Translations under genes and position numbers: made by a program
Shown here: positions 9,701 through 21,510 of the stretch, in pieces
Numbering within the stretch: position 1 is the stretch's first letter
Layout of the letters: every line of letters begins with the position of its first letter
Notes under the pieces: model-generated
Database searches by the model: none
What the model was told of the DNA's origin: nothing
What the model saw: the letters and a program-made list of their open reading frames with translations, nothing else
Assembly: GCA_035944555.1 (NCBI GenBank)
Contig: DASZAY010000026.1
Span: 186,001 to 250,000 of the forward strand
DNA from: CADCWK01 sp035944555
GTDB taxonomy: Bacteria > Chloroflexota > Chloroflexia > Thermomicrobiales > UBA6265
Length of the DNA: 64,000 nt
Direction: 5' to 3'

Positions 9701-11937
9701 ATCACGATCCCGCGCCAGGTCACCCGGTCGGTCCCGGGGTCGTCGTGTTCCCGGTCGACCATGCACCGCATCCAGCGAGTTCGGCCGCTGCGGTGGATGA
9801 TCCGGAAATCCACGCTGAGCCGGTCCGAGGTGGTGCCCACGGCTGGCATGTTGGCGATGACCAGGTCGCGGTCGTCCGGGTGGACGAGCTGGAGGAACGG
9901 CGGGTTCGGTCGCTGGGGATCATCAGGGCCGAACCCGGTCAGGGCAGCGACCTGCGGGCTGAGGTACGTCGTCAGGAGCTGTCCGGTCGCCCGGTCGACC
10001 TGCTGCGTAAACAGCGTCGCCGACGGGAGCTGCTCGACCAGGAGCCGGTACTCGGCCTCCCGCTCGGCGAGGGCGAGTTCCGCTTCGCGCTGGCTGGTGA
10101 TGTCGATCATCACCCCGTGCCAGCGCTCACCGTTGCGATCGTCGCCGGGCAGCCGGGGAATATGACGCACCCGGTTACGGATCCACCGGATCTGCCCATC
10201 GGGGCGGACGATCCGGTACTCGTGCGCGTAGTCGGTCAGATTCCCGATGACGGCCTGGCGGGCGTTCTCGATGCGCTCGCGGTCGTCCGGGTGAACCAGG
10301 TTGATGATCGCGACGTTCTCGCGAATCCAGACGTCCGAGGTGATCCCGGTCAGAGTCTCGATCTCGGCGCTGATGTATGACGTCCGGAGGGTCTTGAAGC
10401 GCGGATCGTACTCCCGGATGTACGCGACAACCCCGGGAAGGTCGTCGACGAGGTACCGGTAGCGGGTCTCGCTCTCGCGCAGCAACTCAGCGGTCGCGTG
10501 GTCCTCGGTCACGTCCGAGATCAGCAGCGCGTTGACCAGGTTGCCGATTGAATCCTGGAAGACGACTGCCTCTTCCCGGAACAGGCGCCAGAGCCCATCC
10601 GCCCGGCGGAACCGGAACGCGGCCTGGCTCCGCTGCCCGACCTCCGGCGCCAGAGACTGGCCCATCATCGCCTGCGACCGATCGTCGGCATGGACCGCGG
10701 ACAACCAGAGGCCCGGATCGGCGAGCAGCTCATCCGGGGTGTAACCCGAGAGCCGCTCGATCCAGTCGCTCATCCCGCTCAGGGGCCATCGACCGGAGTC
10801 GGCATCCCAGTGGCGGGTCACGAGTGCCTCGACCTGATCCGGACCTCTCCACTCCGAAGCGGCATCGAGTACGGGCACGCCGGTCTCCGAGACGGCATCG
10901 GCCCATGCGGCCACCGACGGCGCCCCGGCTGTCGGCGTGCCGGCTCCTTCCAGGACAGCAGTGTCCGCGCCAGTGGAGACGCCCTCCCGCTCGTCATCGC
11001 CCCGCGACTCCGCGTCCGCCGCGCCGTCGCCAGGCTCGCCGGACGCGGAGTCGTGCGCGGATTCCGCCGGTTCGTCGAGGGCGTGCTCAAGCGCGCTGGA
11101 CAGCTGCGCCGCGACGGCAATCAGCGCCCGCTCATCCTCGTCTCCGACCGGTACACCCGCCGGCCACTCGACCGTGATCACCCCAGCCACGGGGCCCTCG
11201 AGCCCGGACCGGAACGGGACATGGATTGCGACGGCGGAATCCTCGGCCAGCATTCCGGCGCCGGCGGCGACCCGAACGGCACGTTCTTCGACGATCGCGA
11301 TGCCTGGTCCCGGGTCGGTCACCGGGCGGACCACGTCGATCAGGACATAGCCGGAATACTGCGCGACGAGCAGCCGGTCGGCGATCAGGACGCTCAGGGC
11401 GACCCGCTGATAGCCCCCGGCCGAGACGAGGTGCTGGACCACCAGGTGATGCAGATCGGCACGGGTTATCGTCTGGTCGGAAGTCAGTAGCGGCTTGCGG
11501 GCCCATTCCGGCAGCGAGATGTCCGGGGCAGACTCGCTGGCCCCGGGGTCGGACTCGCCGGCCGGGCTCCCAGGCGCCTCGTTGACCCGCTCCGCGGATC
11601 CCTGGTTGGCACTGGCCAGACAGATCTGAATGGTCGCGCCACTCGCCGTCGGGCGGAACTGACCAGACAGCCGTTCCCCCGCCACCGTCTCCCCGAGGTC
11701 CACGTCAACCGGGGCGCCACCAGTCATGGCTGATCGGAGAACCTGCTCGGCGTCCCCGAGTGCCCCACCGATCAGATCCCAGAACGATTCACCGGCAACA
11801 GCCCACTCGCTCTGTGACGAAGCAGTGCTCACGACCCAACGCTCGATCAGCCACCGCCCGTTCACCTGGACGGTAGTGACCTCTTCCGCCGTGCGGGCTG
11901 GGTTACCTGACCTGGTCAGGGTGGACTGCTCTCGCAT
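6784..11937 (-). CDS. Giant multi-PAS GGDEF-EAL cyclic-di-GMP signalling protein
   Basis: 1717 residues without clear membrane segments. A unique N-terminal region (1-140) is followed by a GAF-like domain (about 145-270), an acidic Ala/Gly linker, seven PAS-like repeats (about 370-1260, several starting ESEERFRxL), a GGDEF domain and an EAL domain. GGDEF is intact at about residue 1347, and an RxxD sequence (RDDD) five residues before it fits the product-inhibition site. EAL (EALVRW near 1475) keeps NLSSRQF, ITES and AIDDFGTGYS near 1599, so both synthesis and hydrolysis of cyclic-di-GMP look possible. It should tune cyclic-di-GMP in response to several small-molecule or redox inputs. It shares its stop-codon CTAG with the phosphoesterase gene. 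Confidence 0.93.
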   Translation of the reverse strand: MREQSTLTRSGNPARTAEEVTTVQVNGRWLIERWVVSTASSQSEWAVAGESFWDLIGGALGDAEQVLRSAMTGGAPVDVDLGETVAGERLSGQFRPTASGATIQICLASANQGSAERVNEAPGSPAGESDPGASESAPDISLPEWARKPLLTSDQTITRADLHHLVVQHLVSAGGYQRVALSVLIADRLLVAQYSGYVLIDVVRPVTDPGPGIAIVEERAVRVAAGAGMLAEDSAVAIHVPFRSGLEGPVAGVITVEWPAGVPVGDEDERALIAVAAQLSSALEHALDEPAESAHDSASGEPGDGAADAESRGDDEREGVSTGADTAVLEGAGTPTAGAPSVAAWADAVSETGVPVLDAASEWRGPDQVEALVTRHWDADSGRWPLSGMSDWIERLSGYTPDELLADPGLWLSAVHADDRSQAMMGQSLAPEVGQRSQAAFRFRRADGLWRLFREEAVVFQDSIGNLVNALLISDVTEDHATAELLRESETRYRYLVDDLPGVVAYIREYDPRFKTLRTSYISAEIETLTGITSDVWIRENVAIINLVHPDDRERIENARQAVIGNLTDYAHEYRIVRPDGQIRWIRNRVRHIPRLPGDDRNGERWHGVMIDITSQREAELALAEREAEYRLLVEQLPSATLFTQQVDRATGQLLTTYLSPQVAALTGFGPDDPQRPNPPFLQLVHPDDRDLVIANMPAVGTTSDRLSVDFRIIHRSGRTRWMRCMVDREHDDPGTDRVTWRGIVIDITDQRVAEEAARAEDVRLRAVVEQGSEIVLIVDHQGRASFASPAVETILGYGLDQIPHLTLNQIVHPDNIGDIRMALRRLRQVPGSRTSPMRTRVRHVSGSWRWLEASAVNKLDVPAIGGIVITARDVTDQVLAEESLRFRELLFGTLVEHSADYILVIQPDMRISYASPSAQDLLARGEVVDTWPLPWPDRPGASTIKARLERVFEELAGRQRETVRLEERLQHSDGTSRWVSASVTNHLQTPGIQGFVVNAHDTTESREAQQRLRDSEERFRALFRYAPDIVMILDPDGFVRFASPSVEIALGDSINRFMDRDAQLNFHPDDNGMAIEQFDRALEHPSEGVSFEARVRHQSGAWLWWEITLTNLLTHPSVGGLVLNARDVTWRKDAEAMLRESEERFRSLVQHGSDLTILVSERGVITFVTPSSLRILGYEPGDMIGKVDFEWIGRSDRARFDALLLESQRHVDPVGPIVISFRHADGSMRALQIIATSLLGDRSVRGIVINAHDVTERRTLEQRLIHQASHDPLTGLPNRALFHKRLGAARERSVANGTSFAVIFLDLDDFKIINDTLGHAAGDQLLRTVGDRLRSIARDDDMVARMGGDEFTIVIEELADIASATSFADRVITRLREPISIGGHDVLVSPCLGIAIGRPDDPANQDLLREADIAMYEAKARGKGQRVVYDDTVNSQAMARMQTQDDLREAIAGRQLQVHYQPQIELVTGRIIEFEALVRWEHPTRGMISPAEIIPVAEETGMIVPLGQFVIAEACRAARGWNLRRQASGLEPLIIGVNLSSRQFLHPTLIEDVTAALAESGLEPRMLRLEITESVALNDLATTIETMRALRELGVSLAIDDFGTGYSGLNYLSDTPIDTIKVDGTFIDGLGSDSSDTAMIHAVMAYATTLGLDVCAEGIESAEQVRQLRAVGCHRGQGFYFSGPLPEETVTAMLETDSLWSLGYWDGGSYVLETGD

Positions 11938-12485
11938 CGGGACAGACCTCGAATACGATGATGACCATTAGGGAACGAGGCGTTCATTGAAGCCGGGCGC
12001 GATCATAGGACAGGGCTGATGAGGTGCTTCCGCCTTGCAAAGGAAGGGAGCTCGCCATCGTGATTCCGATTCCTGCTGCCGGTCAGACCTCGTCGGTGGT
12101 TCGTCGGAGCGAACCACGACACCGGAGAGCAGCGATCCTGGTCCTGCCATGACGGCAGGTTTCGAGGGGCTGGAACCATGATGCGCGGATAGGGGCGGCT
12201 TCGTACAGGAGGGTCATCCCGGACAATCGAATAACATGACCCATGGGCTAGTACGTACAGGACCAAAGTACTTGGAGGCGATTTCCGGTACCGGAATGTC
12301 GGTAGCAGGCGGGACGACCCCGGCAGGCGGGACGAAACCAGTCAGTCACGCATCCGGGCCACCATCCCGAAAGGCGCTATGCTACACCCTGAACAACAAG
12401 TCCGCGTCGTGGCGTCCATCGCCCCGCGGCATCGCTTCGGCAGCTGGTCAGGGATGACAGCGCCGCCATCAAGGTAACGATACGC
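11938..12485. other. 548-base divergent regulatory region
   Basis: Lies between the divergent PAS-GGDEF-EAL and helicase genes. I find no convincing gene here. It holds a hairpin GTGGTTCG (12096-12103) with CGAACCAC (12110-12117), extendable by GTC/GAC after one bulge, and a 13-base direct repeat GCAGGCGGGACGA at 12305-12317 and 12323-12335. A long leader in front of a DEAD-box helicase gene would fit cold-shock style control, but that is an inference. Confidence 0.5.
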
Positions 12486-16172
<3,687 letters not shown>

Positions 16173-16234
16173 CCGGAATCCCTACCTCGCGTACCGCCTG
16201 AACCCCTCGAACCGTCTACCAGGGAGACCCCCGC

Positions 16235-16276
16235 ATGACCGGCCATACCCGTACGCCCGGAGATCACCGCTCGTGA
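16235..16276 (+). CDS. Possible 13-codon leader ORF coupled to the flippase-like gene
   Basis: ATG at 16235 follows AGGGAGA at good distance and opens a 13-codon frame (MTGHTRTPGDHRS). Its stop TGA overlaps the GTG start of the next gene in GTGA. The downstream GTG has only a distant GGAG of its own, so this small frame could deliver ribosomes to it. The peptide has no recognisable family. Confidence 0.35.
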   Translation: MTGHTRTPGDHRS

Positions 16277-17319
16277 AGACGGCCTGGCGCCCGATCCTCG
16301 GCCTGATCATCAGTGTCGTGTTCCTGTACGTCGCCTTCCGGGGCCAGGATTTCGGCGAGATCCGGGCGGCGCTCCGATCGGTCGACTACTGGTACCTGAT
16401 CCCGGCCCTCGGGCTGTACTTCGCCGGCGTGCTCGTGCGCGCGGTGCGCTGGAGCATCCTGCTTCGCCCCGCGGCGACCATCACAGCCCGGCAGGTTTTC
16501 CCGATCGTGGTGATCGGCTACACGGCGAACAACGTCCTACCGCTGCGGACGGGCGAACTGGTCCGCTCGTTCGTCCTGGGGCAACGGTTCGGCGTCCGGA
16601 AGACGACGGCCCTCGCGACCATCGCCATCGAGCGGTTGTTCGACGGCCTGACGATGCTGGCGTTCCTCCTGCTGGCGACGGCGTTCGTCTCGTTCACCTC
16701 GGAGCTGCAGCATGTCGCGCTGCTGGCCGTCGCCGTCTTCGCCGTGATCCTGATCGGGCTGTTCGTCCTGACGCTGGGCGGGTCGTTCCGCGACCGGCTC
16801 CTGCAACTCGTCCTCGGCCCGCTGCCCACGTCGATCGCTGACCGGGTCGAGCGGATGGCCGAGTCGTTCCTGTCCGGCCTCGGCGTGCTCCGGCGACGGC
16901 GCGACCTGGCGCTGGTTGCCGCGACATCGCTGCTGGCCTGGACGCTGGAAGCCGGGATGTACTGGGTGATCGCGATCGGCTTCGGAGGCGACCTGCGGGA
17001 TGTCATGTCGTTCGCGGCCGCCCTGATGACGACCGGTGTCGCCAATCTCGCCACGCTGATCCCGTCGTCACCCGGCTACGTCGGGCCGTTCGAGACGGCA
17101 ACGATCCTGGTCGTCAACGGCGCGCTGGGGATTCCCCGGGCAATCGCGCTGTCGTACGCGATCGTCGTTCACGCCGCACTCTGGGCGCCGATCACCATCC
17201 TCGGAGCGCTGATCTGGGCGCGGATGCAGCTGTCGCTGGCGCGGGTTCGCCAGGATACGACCAGCACCCGTGAGGACCCCATCGACCCGGACAGCGCCGC
17301 TCGGCCTGTCGCTGACTGA
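16273..17319 (+). CDS. Flippase-like integral membrane protein (LPG synthase TM/UPF0104 family)
   Basis: A 348-residue membrane protein with seven or eight hydrophobic helices. YFAGVLVRAVRWSILLRP near residue 50, NNVLPLRTGELVR near 80 and the late IPSSPGYVGPFE motif identify the lysylphosphatidylglycerol synthase transmembrane family (PF03706), also found as stand-alone AglD/GtrA-like lipid-carrier proteins. There is no C-terminal acyltransferase domain, so it probably moves or binds a lipid-linked substrate rather than making lysyl-PG. GTG at 16273 is taken as the start because the hydrophobic domain begins just after it and it overlaps the small upstream frame. Confidence 0.85.
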   Translation: MKTAWRPILGLIISVVFLYVAFRGQDFGEIRAALRSVDYWYLIPALGLYFAGVLVRAVRWSILLRPAATITARQVFPIVVIGYTANNVLPLRTGELVRSFVLGQRFGVRKTTALATIAIERLFDGLTMLAFLLLATAFVSFTSELQHVALLAVAVFAVILIGLFVLTLGGSFRDRLLQLVLGPLPTSIADRVERMAESFLSGLGVLRRRRDLALVAATSLLAWTLEAGMYWVIAIGFGGDLRDVMSFAAALMTTGVANLATLIPSSPGYVGPFETATILVVNGALGIPRAIALSYAIVVHAALWAPITILGALIWARMQLSLARVRQDTTSTREDPIDPDSAARPVAD

Positions 17320-17333
17320 CTGCCGACCCGCGG

Positions 17334-18716
17334 TCAGCCGGGGCTGGCCGCGGCCGCCTCTCCGTCTTGTCCACGGACGATAGCCAGGCCCCGCGGCGTC
17401 GCGCGGGGGTACGCACGGGCACACGCCCACGCAACGACGGCTCCCGTCGCCAGCAACCCGACCGACCAGAGCGCCACTGGCTCCTCGACGGCGAGACCAA
17501 GGACCAGCCCGGCCGCACCTACGCCCGCGAGGACGCGCCCGAGCAACCGGAGGGGCGCGGCGCGGCGCGGCGCCGTCGCATCCCACCACCCATGGCGCTC
17601 CAGTTCGGTGGCAATCGCCGGCGAGAGACGCCGTGGTGCCCGGCTCACCCCCATCACGCCAGCCGGTGTGACCCGCCCACGTGGGTCGGCGACGGCAGCG
17701 AGATCGGCCCAGGTCGCATGGGCGATCGGACCGGACACGCGGCGATGGTCGAGCAGGCGCAGGCTCCCACGCGGGGCGCCATCCCAGTCGTCATCGTCGA
17801 GATCGTCGTAGGCAACGGCACCGGACCGGACGAGATCCCGGATCGCGACCGCGACGACCTCACCATCCACCCGGTTGGCAGCCAGCGCCGCCCGCAGTGG
17901 GGCGGGAATCGGCCCGGACAGATCCATCCCCGTCGGCTCATCCGAAACCGCCCTGGGGCGATGCCACCAGAGCATCCCGGCGCTGACCAGCGCGGCAAGC
18001 CCAAGCAGCACGCTTAGCGAGGCCAGCGGCACCCGGACGAAGGCCGTCACCTGCCGCTCGAGCAGTGACGGGGCCGGTGCCGCCGGCGCACCCAGGAGCA
18101 GGCGCCGCTCGGTGGTCGCCAGCCCGGCCCCGATCCCGGTGACCAGCTTCTCGGTCAGCCCGGTTACCGGCAAGGGATGGGTCAGCGTTTCGACCGCGAT
18201 CCGCTCGGTCTCGCGAGCTGGGAGCCGCGACGCCCCCAGCCGGTCGCCCGCGACGACGGCGACCGCACCGGCGGAATCCTCGCCGCGCTCGACATCGAGG
18301 AGCAGCACGAGCCCGTCGGCGGCACCGGGAGCGGACTCGACGTTCCAGAGCTGCATCAACTGGCGGGCAGCCCGCTGGGCATCGGGCGCGTCGGCCGCCG
18401 GGTCGCGGATGTAGACCACGACCGGCACACCGGACCGCTCGATCGATTCCGCCCGGCGGTCGATCGCCGCGAGCTGCCCTTCGCTGAGCAGTCCGGTCTG
18501 GTCGTAGATCCGCTGGCCGGGGACCCGGTCGCCGAACGCGACCGCTCTCTCGCCCGAGTCGTCCTGGAGCCGCAGGCCGATCACCAGGCCAGCGAGCAAG
18601 ACGAGACACACGATCAGCGCGATAGCTACCCGGGATACCTGGACCGGGCCCGGCCGTGGCTCGGCCAACGGGTTCCGTGGCAGACGAGGGCGGAGTGGCG
18701 GGTCGATCCGGCGCAT
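17334..18716 (-). CDS. TPM-domain membrane protein with DUF2207-like C-terminal part
   Basis: 460 residues. One helix near 28-46 is followed by a TPM domain (about 60-190; DQTGLLSEGQ, GVPVVVYIRD, DGLVLLLDVERG), a second helix near 255-275, a cytosolic region whose PAPLRAALAANRVDGE and DLVRSGAV resemble DUF2207 proteins, and two last helices near 405-445. TPM domains occur in Psb27-like photosystem factors and in many membrane-anchored proteins of unknown role. The ATG at 18716 follows a strong AAGGAGGGG. It lies 49 bases after the small CxxC gene and is probably cotranscribed with it. Confidence 0.78.
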   Translation of the reverse strand: MRRIDPPLRPRLPRNPLAEPRPGPVQVSRVAIALIVCLVLLAGLVIGLRLQDDSGERAVAFGDRVPGQRIYDQTGLLSEGQLAAIDRRAESIERSGVPVVVYIRDPAADAPDAQRAARQLMQLWNVESAPGAADGLVLLLDVERGEDSAGAVAVVAGDRLGASRLPARETERIAVETLTHPLPVTGLTEKLVTGIGAGLATTERRLLLGAPAAPAPSLLERQVTAFVRVPLASLSVLLGLAALVSAGMLWWHRPRAVSDEPTGMDLSGPIPAPLRAALAANRVDGEVVAVAIRDLVRSGAVAYDDLDDDDWDGAPRGSLRLLDHRRVSGPIAHATWADLAAVADPRGRVTPAGVMGVSRAPRRLSPAIATELERHGWWDATAPRRAAPLRLLGRVLAGVGAAGLVLGLAVEEPVALWSVGLLATGAVVAWACARAYPRATPRGLAIVRGQDGEAAAASPG

Positions 18717-18765
18717 CGTTCCCCTCCTTGTCCGGTCTCCCGAGCCCATCGGCGACCGGGACCGG

Positions 18766-19095
18766 TCAGATGATGGCCCGGACGTCACCCAGCCAGTCAT
18801 CGAGCGCGTCGGCAAGCAGTTCCTGGGTCTGGGAATCGCTAGTGATCGCCGTCGCGAGCAGGACTCCGGCGGCTTCCCGTGACGACTCGTAGGCGACGCG
18901 GCGTCGCTCCTCATAGTGGCCGAAGCGGTCGTGGAACACGAGTTCGGCGACTACCCAGCCGTACTCGTTACGGTCCATCAGCAGCAGCCGGTTGCCCACC
19001 TGCCAGGCAAACGGGATGTAGCGGGGTGGCAGCGTGTCCCGGGCCGTGGCGCAGCCGGAACAGGGAAGCTGCCCGTCCTGTGGGGAGGCGATCAC
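18766..19095 (-). CDS. Unrecognised small protein with a CxxC motif
   Basis: 109 residues starting at GTG 19095, chosen because AGGAG lies six bases before it; upstream codons look non-coding. The N-terminus has CSGCA, then IPFAWQVGNRLLLMDRNEYGW, an Arg/Glu-rich helix and an acidic C-terminal helix. The single CxxC could hold half a metal site or act as a redox pair, but I do not recognise the family. It precedes the TPM-domain gene on the same strand. Confidence 0.65.
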   Translation of the reverse strand: MIASPQDGQLPCSGCATARDTLPPRYIPFAWQVGNRLLLMDRNEYGWVVAELVFHDRFGHYEERRRVAYESSREAAGVLLATAITSDSQTQELLADALDDWLGDVRAII

Positions 19096-19369
19096 CGGAA
19101 CTCCTGCGGAGCGGCGCCGACGGTGGCGCCGGGCTACACGACGAACGGAAAGGAGGACGTGCCTGGCGACCGGCCAGGACGCGTGTCGGTCGTCGACGGA
19201 TCGTGATGGGAAAAGCCTAACAGGGCAGAGGGATCGGCTGCAAAGGATTTCACAGATCGATAATCCGCGGGGTTCCACCATCTGCACGACTGATCGAAGG
19301 CATGATCGGGCAGACTCGATGGCCGGCGATGGCAGCCATTCCCCGGACCGGGCCGGGAGCCGCTCCGGA

Positions 19370-20035
19370 TCAGCTGGTGATCGGATCACCGACGACGATC
19401 ACAGCCTGCTGGACGACTTCGCCATCAGCACTGATGACCACGCCATACTCCCCGTCCGGCCAGCCCGTCTCGCTGCGCGGGACCGGGGTTCCCGTGTCGA
19501 CCTGATCCAGCCGGAACGCCACCCACGTCTCCGCGATATCGGCCGGCGCGATCACCTCGGTCGTGAGCCGGTCGATCGCGATACCTTCGAATGACCATCG
19601 GACGGTGATGACCGTACCAGCGGTCAGCCCGCTGACGGGGACCGTGGCATAGATGGCGCTGGCGTCGGACGGAATCTCGTCCAGCGCGTCGGACGGGGCC
19701 TGGGTGGCCTCGTCAACCTCCGTCGCCCAGGCCACCTCGCCGAACGTCATTGGGCCCAGCGACACCGGGCCGGCGCCGGGTGTCCCGGCGACGACGGCGG
19801 CCATCGTCGGCGCCAGGGTCGGCTCGGCACCGGCCTCGGCGGTCTGTCCGCTGGCGACCGTCGCGGTCGGGCCGGCATTGTCGTCACCGTCCCGGATATT
19901 GCAGCCAACGAGGATCAGTACGACGACGAGCCCGACGACACCGGCCGCCCACCACAAGGGGCGCGGCTGTTGGCGGGATCTGGTCCGGATGGTCGGCCGG
20001 GGGGCCGTCTGGCGTCGTCGGGCTGGTCTGGTCAC
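19370..20035 (-). CDS. Putative lipoprotein of unknown function
   Basis: 221 residues. A basic N-terminal stretch leads into a hydrophobic segment ending LVGC, a good lipobox, then an Ala/Thr-rich linker and a beta-rich domain (about 105-221) with GWPDGEYGVVIS near the end. It should be anchored outside the membrane. I do not recognise the domain with certainty. The GTG at 20035 lacks a ribosome site, but a TACAAT box ends eight bases before it, so transcription may begin at or very near the start codon (leaderless, inference). Confidence 0.65.
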   Translation of the reverse strand: MTRPARRRQTAPRPTIRTRSRQQPRPLWWAAGVVGLVVVLILVGCNIRDGDDNAGPTATVASGQTAEAGAEPTLAPTMAAVVAGTPGAGPVSLGPMTFGEVAWATEVDEATQAPSDALDEIPSDASAIYATVPVSGLTAGTVITVRWSFEGIAIDRLTTEVIAPADIAETWVAFRLDQVDTGTPVPRSETGWPDGEYGVVISADGEVVQQAVIVVGDPITS

Positions 20036-20120
20036 GATCGGAGATTGTACCCCGCGGCCCCCCGGTGCCGGACCTGCTCCCCGTGGCGCAATGCCCGATT
20101 GGCAATTCCTCGTCGCCTGG

Positions 20121-20939
20121 TCATCCGCGACCCGGCCCACACGGCTGCAGATCGGCGGGCTCCGTCATCGGTCTCATGACCAGCATGGCGACGAGTCCAC
20201 CCCCGCCGTGGACCGCGACCTGGGAAACGTCGAATGACACGTTGCTCCCCCCGGGCAGGGTGACGGCCACTGGCGCGTGAGCCGAAGGCAAGGCGCTGCC
20301 CCCGGGATCGCCGTGTGCCTGTGTCTCCTCGACCGCGAACCAGAGGTCCCTGAAGCCCAGGTGGTGCCCATAGCGGTCCGGCAGGGCGCGATACCAGTCC
20401 TCATGGCGCCGGAGCGCGTTGAACGCCTGGAAGCGGATTGCCTGGAAGCGTCGCATGGCGTCCGGTTCGATCAGGCGCCCGGCCAGCCCGAGGGCCGGAT
20501 TCCAGACAAGGTCGATCAGGGTGACGTCGGGAACCCCGGACGCCATGTCCGGGAGCAAGCCGGCCAGCGTGTGGCTCACGGCAAGGATGCGTCCCCGGTA
20601 ATCGAAGACGAGGGCGGGGCTGGCAGCGCGGTCGAACGTCGGCTTGAGAGCGGCGACCAGCCGTTGCTCCTCATCCCGCGACAACGGGACCGTGTCCGGC
20701 AGATGGCCGGCCAGGCCGAGCAGGGTCATCCGGTCGGGGTAGCTCAGACCGAGGAGGTGGGCCAGCTGGTTGATGGTGTCGGGATCGGGCCTGGGTGCGT
20801 CCGGTCCACCCCGCTCGTAGCGGTAGACCGGCGCCGTGCCTGCCCAGCCCATCTCGACGGCGAGGTCGATGACGCGCAGGCCCCGGCGCTCGCGGGCGAG
20901 CCGGAGAAAGGCTCCAAACGCATCCAGGTCCAACGTCAC
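20121..20939 (-). CDS. XRE-family regulator with MmyB-like ligand-binding domain
   Basis: 272 residues. The N-terminal 75 residues form a helix-turn-helix (FGAFLRLARERRGLRVIDLA), and the remainder resembles the MmyB/PAS-like sensor domain of actinobacterial XRE regulators (ASPALVFDYRGRILAVSH near 115). Such proteins bind a hydrophobic or flavin-like ligand and control nearby genes. GTG at 20939 follows GAGGA. A perfect 16-base palindrome sits 19 bases upstream, and a two-gene membrane operon diverges from it, so autoregulation and control of that operon are likely. Confidence 0.82.
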   Translation of the reverse strand: MTLDLDAFGAFLRLARERRGLRVIDLAVEMGWAGTAPVYRYERGGPDAPRPDPDTINQLAHLLGLSYPDRMTLLGLAGHLPDTVPLSRDEEQRLVAALKPTFDRAASPALVFDYRGRILAVSHTLAGLLPDMASGVPDVTLIDLVWNPALGLAGRLIEPDAMRRFQAIRFQAFNALRRHEDWYRALPDRYGHHLGFRDLWFAVEETQAHGDPGGSALPSAHAPVAVTLPGGSNVSFDVSQVAVHGGGGLVAMLVMRPMTEPADLQPCGPGRG

Positions 20940-20957
20940 GATGAGCGGTCCTCGGTC

Positions 20958-20973
20958 GCAACTCCGGAGTTGC
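20958..20973. promoter_or_regulatory. Perfect 16-base palindrome, probable XRE operator
   Basis: GCAACTCCGGAGTTGC is its own reverse complement. It lies between the divergent XRE gene (start 20939) and the membrane-protein operon (start 21058), close enough to the XRE start to block its transcription. Confidence 0.65.
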
Positions 20974-21057
20974 ACGGCGATACAGGACGACAACATACGA
21001 CATGACGGCCAGACTCACGACTGATCGATCCGACCATCGAGACGATCGGGAGCCCTG

Positions 21058-21510
21058 ATGAGCAGCACCGTCACACGTCCCGTCCCCACCAGCCCATCGA
21101 TCGACACAGCACGCGTCCCGGCCCGGCATGACCAGATCGCCCGTGGCGTCCTCGCAGTCGCGGCGGTCGGCGCCCTGGTATCTGCGCTTGGTGCGCTCGG
21201 GACCGCGACCGCGGCCGACGATGCGATGGCCGTCGTCGCCTGGCATGACCTGCTCGGCTTCCCGGTCTTCGCGGCGCTGTTCGCCCTGCTGGCTTGGCGA
21301 CCACGGGGGTATCCCGGCATCTGGGAACTCCTGGTCGCCCAGAAGGCGGTCATCGCCATCGTCGTCGCCAGCCTCGCCCGTGGAGGAGCCGATGACGCGG
21401 CACTGGTCGCCACGGTCGACGCCGTCCTCGCCATGGCCCTCGCGGTCGCCTACCTCCTCGCCCGGGCGCACACCGCCTGGACGCGCCCCCTGAATGGAGT
21501 CGACCGATGA
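21058..21510 (+). CDS. Small four-helix membrane protein
   Basis: 150 residues with four predicted transmembrane helices and a short polar N-terminus. FPVFAALFALLAWRPRG and ELLVAQKAVIAIVVA separate the helices. I do not recognise a family. ATG 21058 follows GGGAG. The stop overlaps the next start in ATGA, so it forms an operon with the DUF4260 gene under possible control of the divergent XRE protein. Confidence 0.72.
   Translation: MSSTVTRPVPTSPSIDTARVPARHDQIARGVLAVAAVGALVSALGALGTATAADDAMAVVAWHDLLGFPVFAALFALLAWRPRGYPGIWELLVAQKAVIAIVVASLARGGADDAALVATVDAVLAMALAVAYLLARAHTAWTRPLNGVDR

Noticed and set aside
12092..12120. Possible tRNA T-arm (GTGGTTCG hairpin)
   Set aside because: No acceptor, D or anticodon arms of tRNA type around it.
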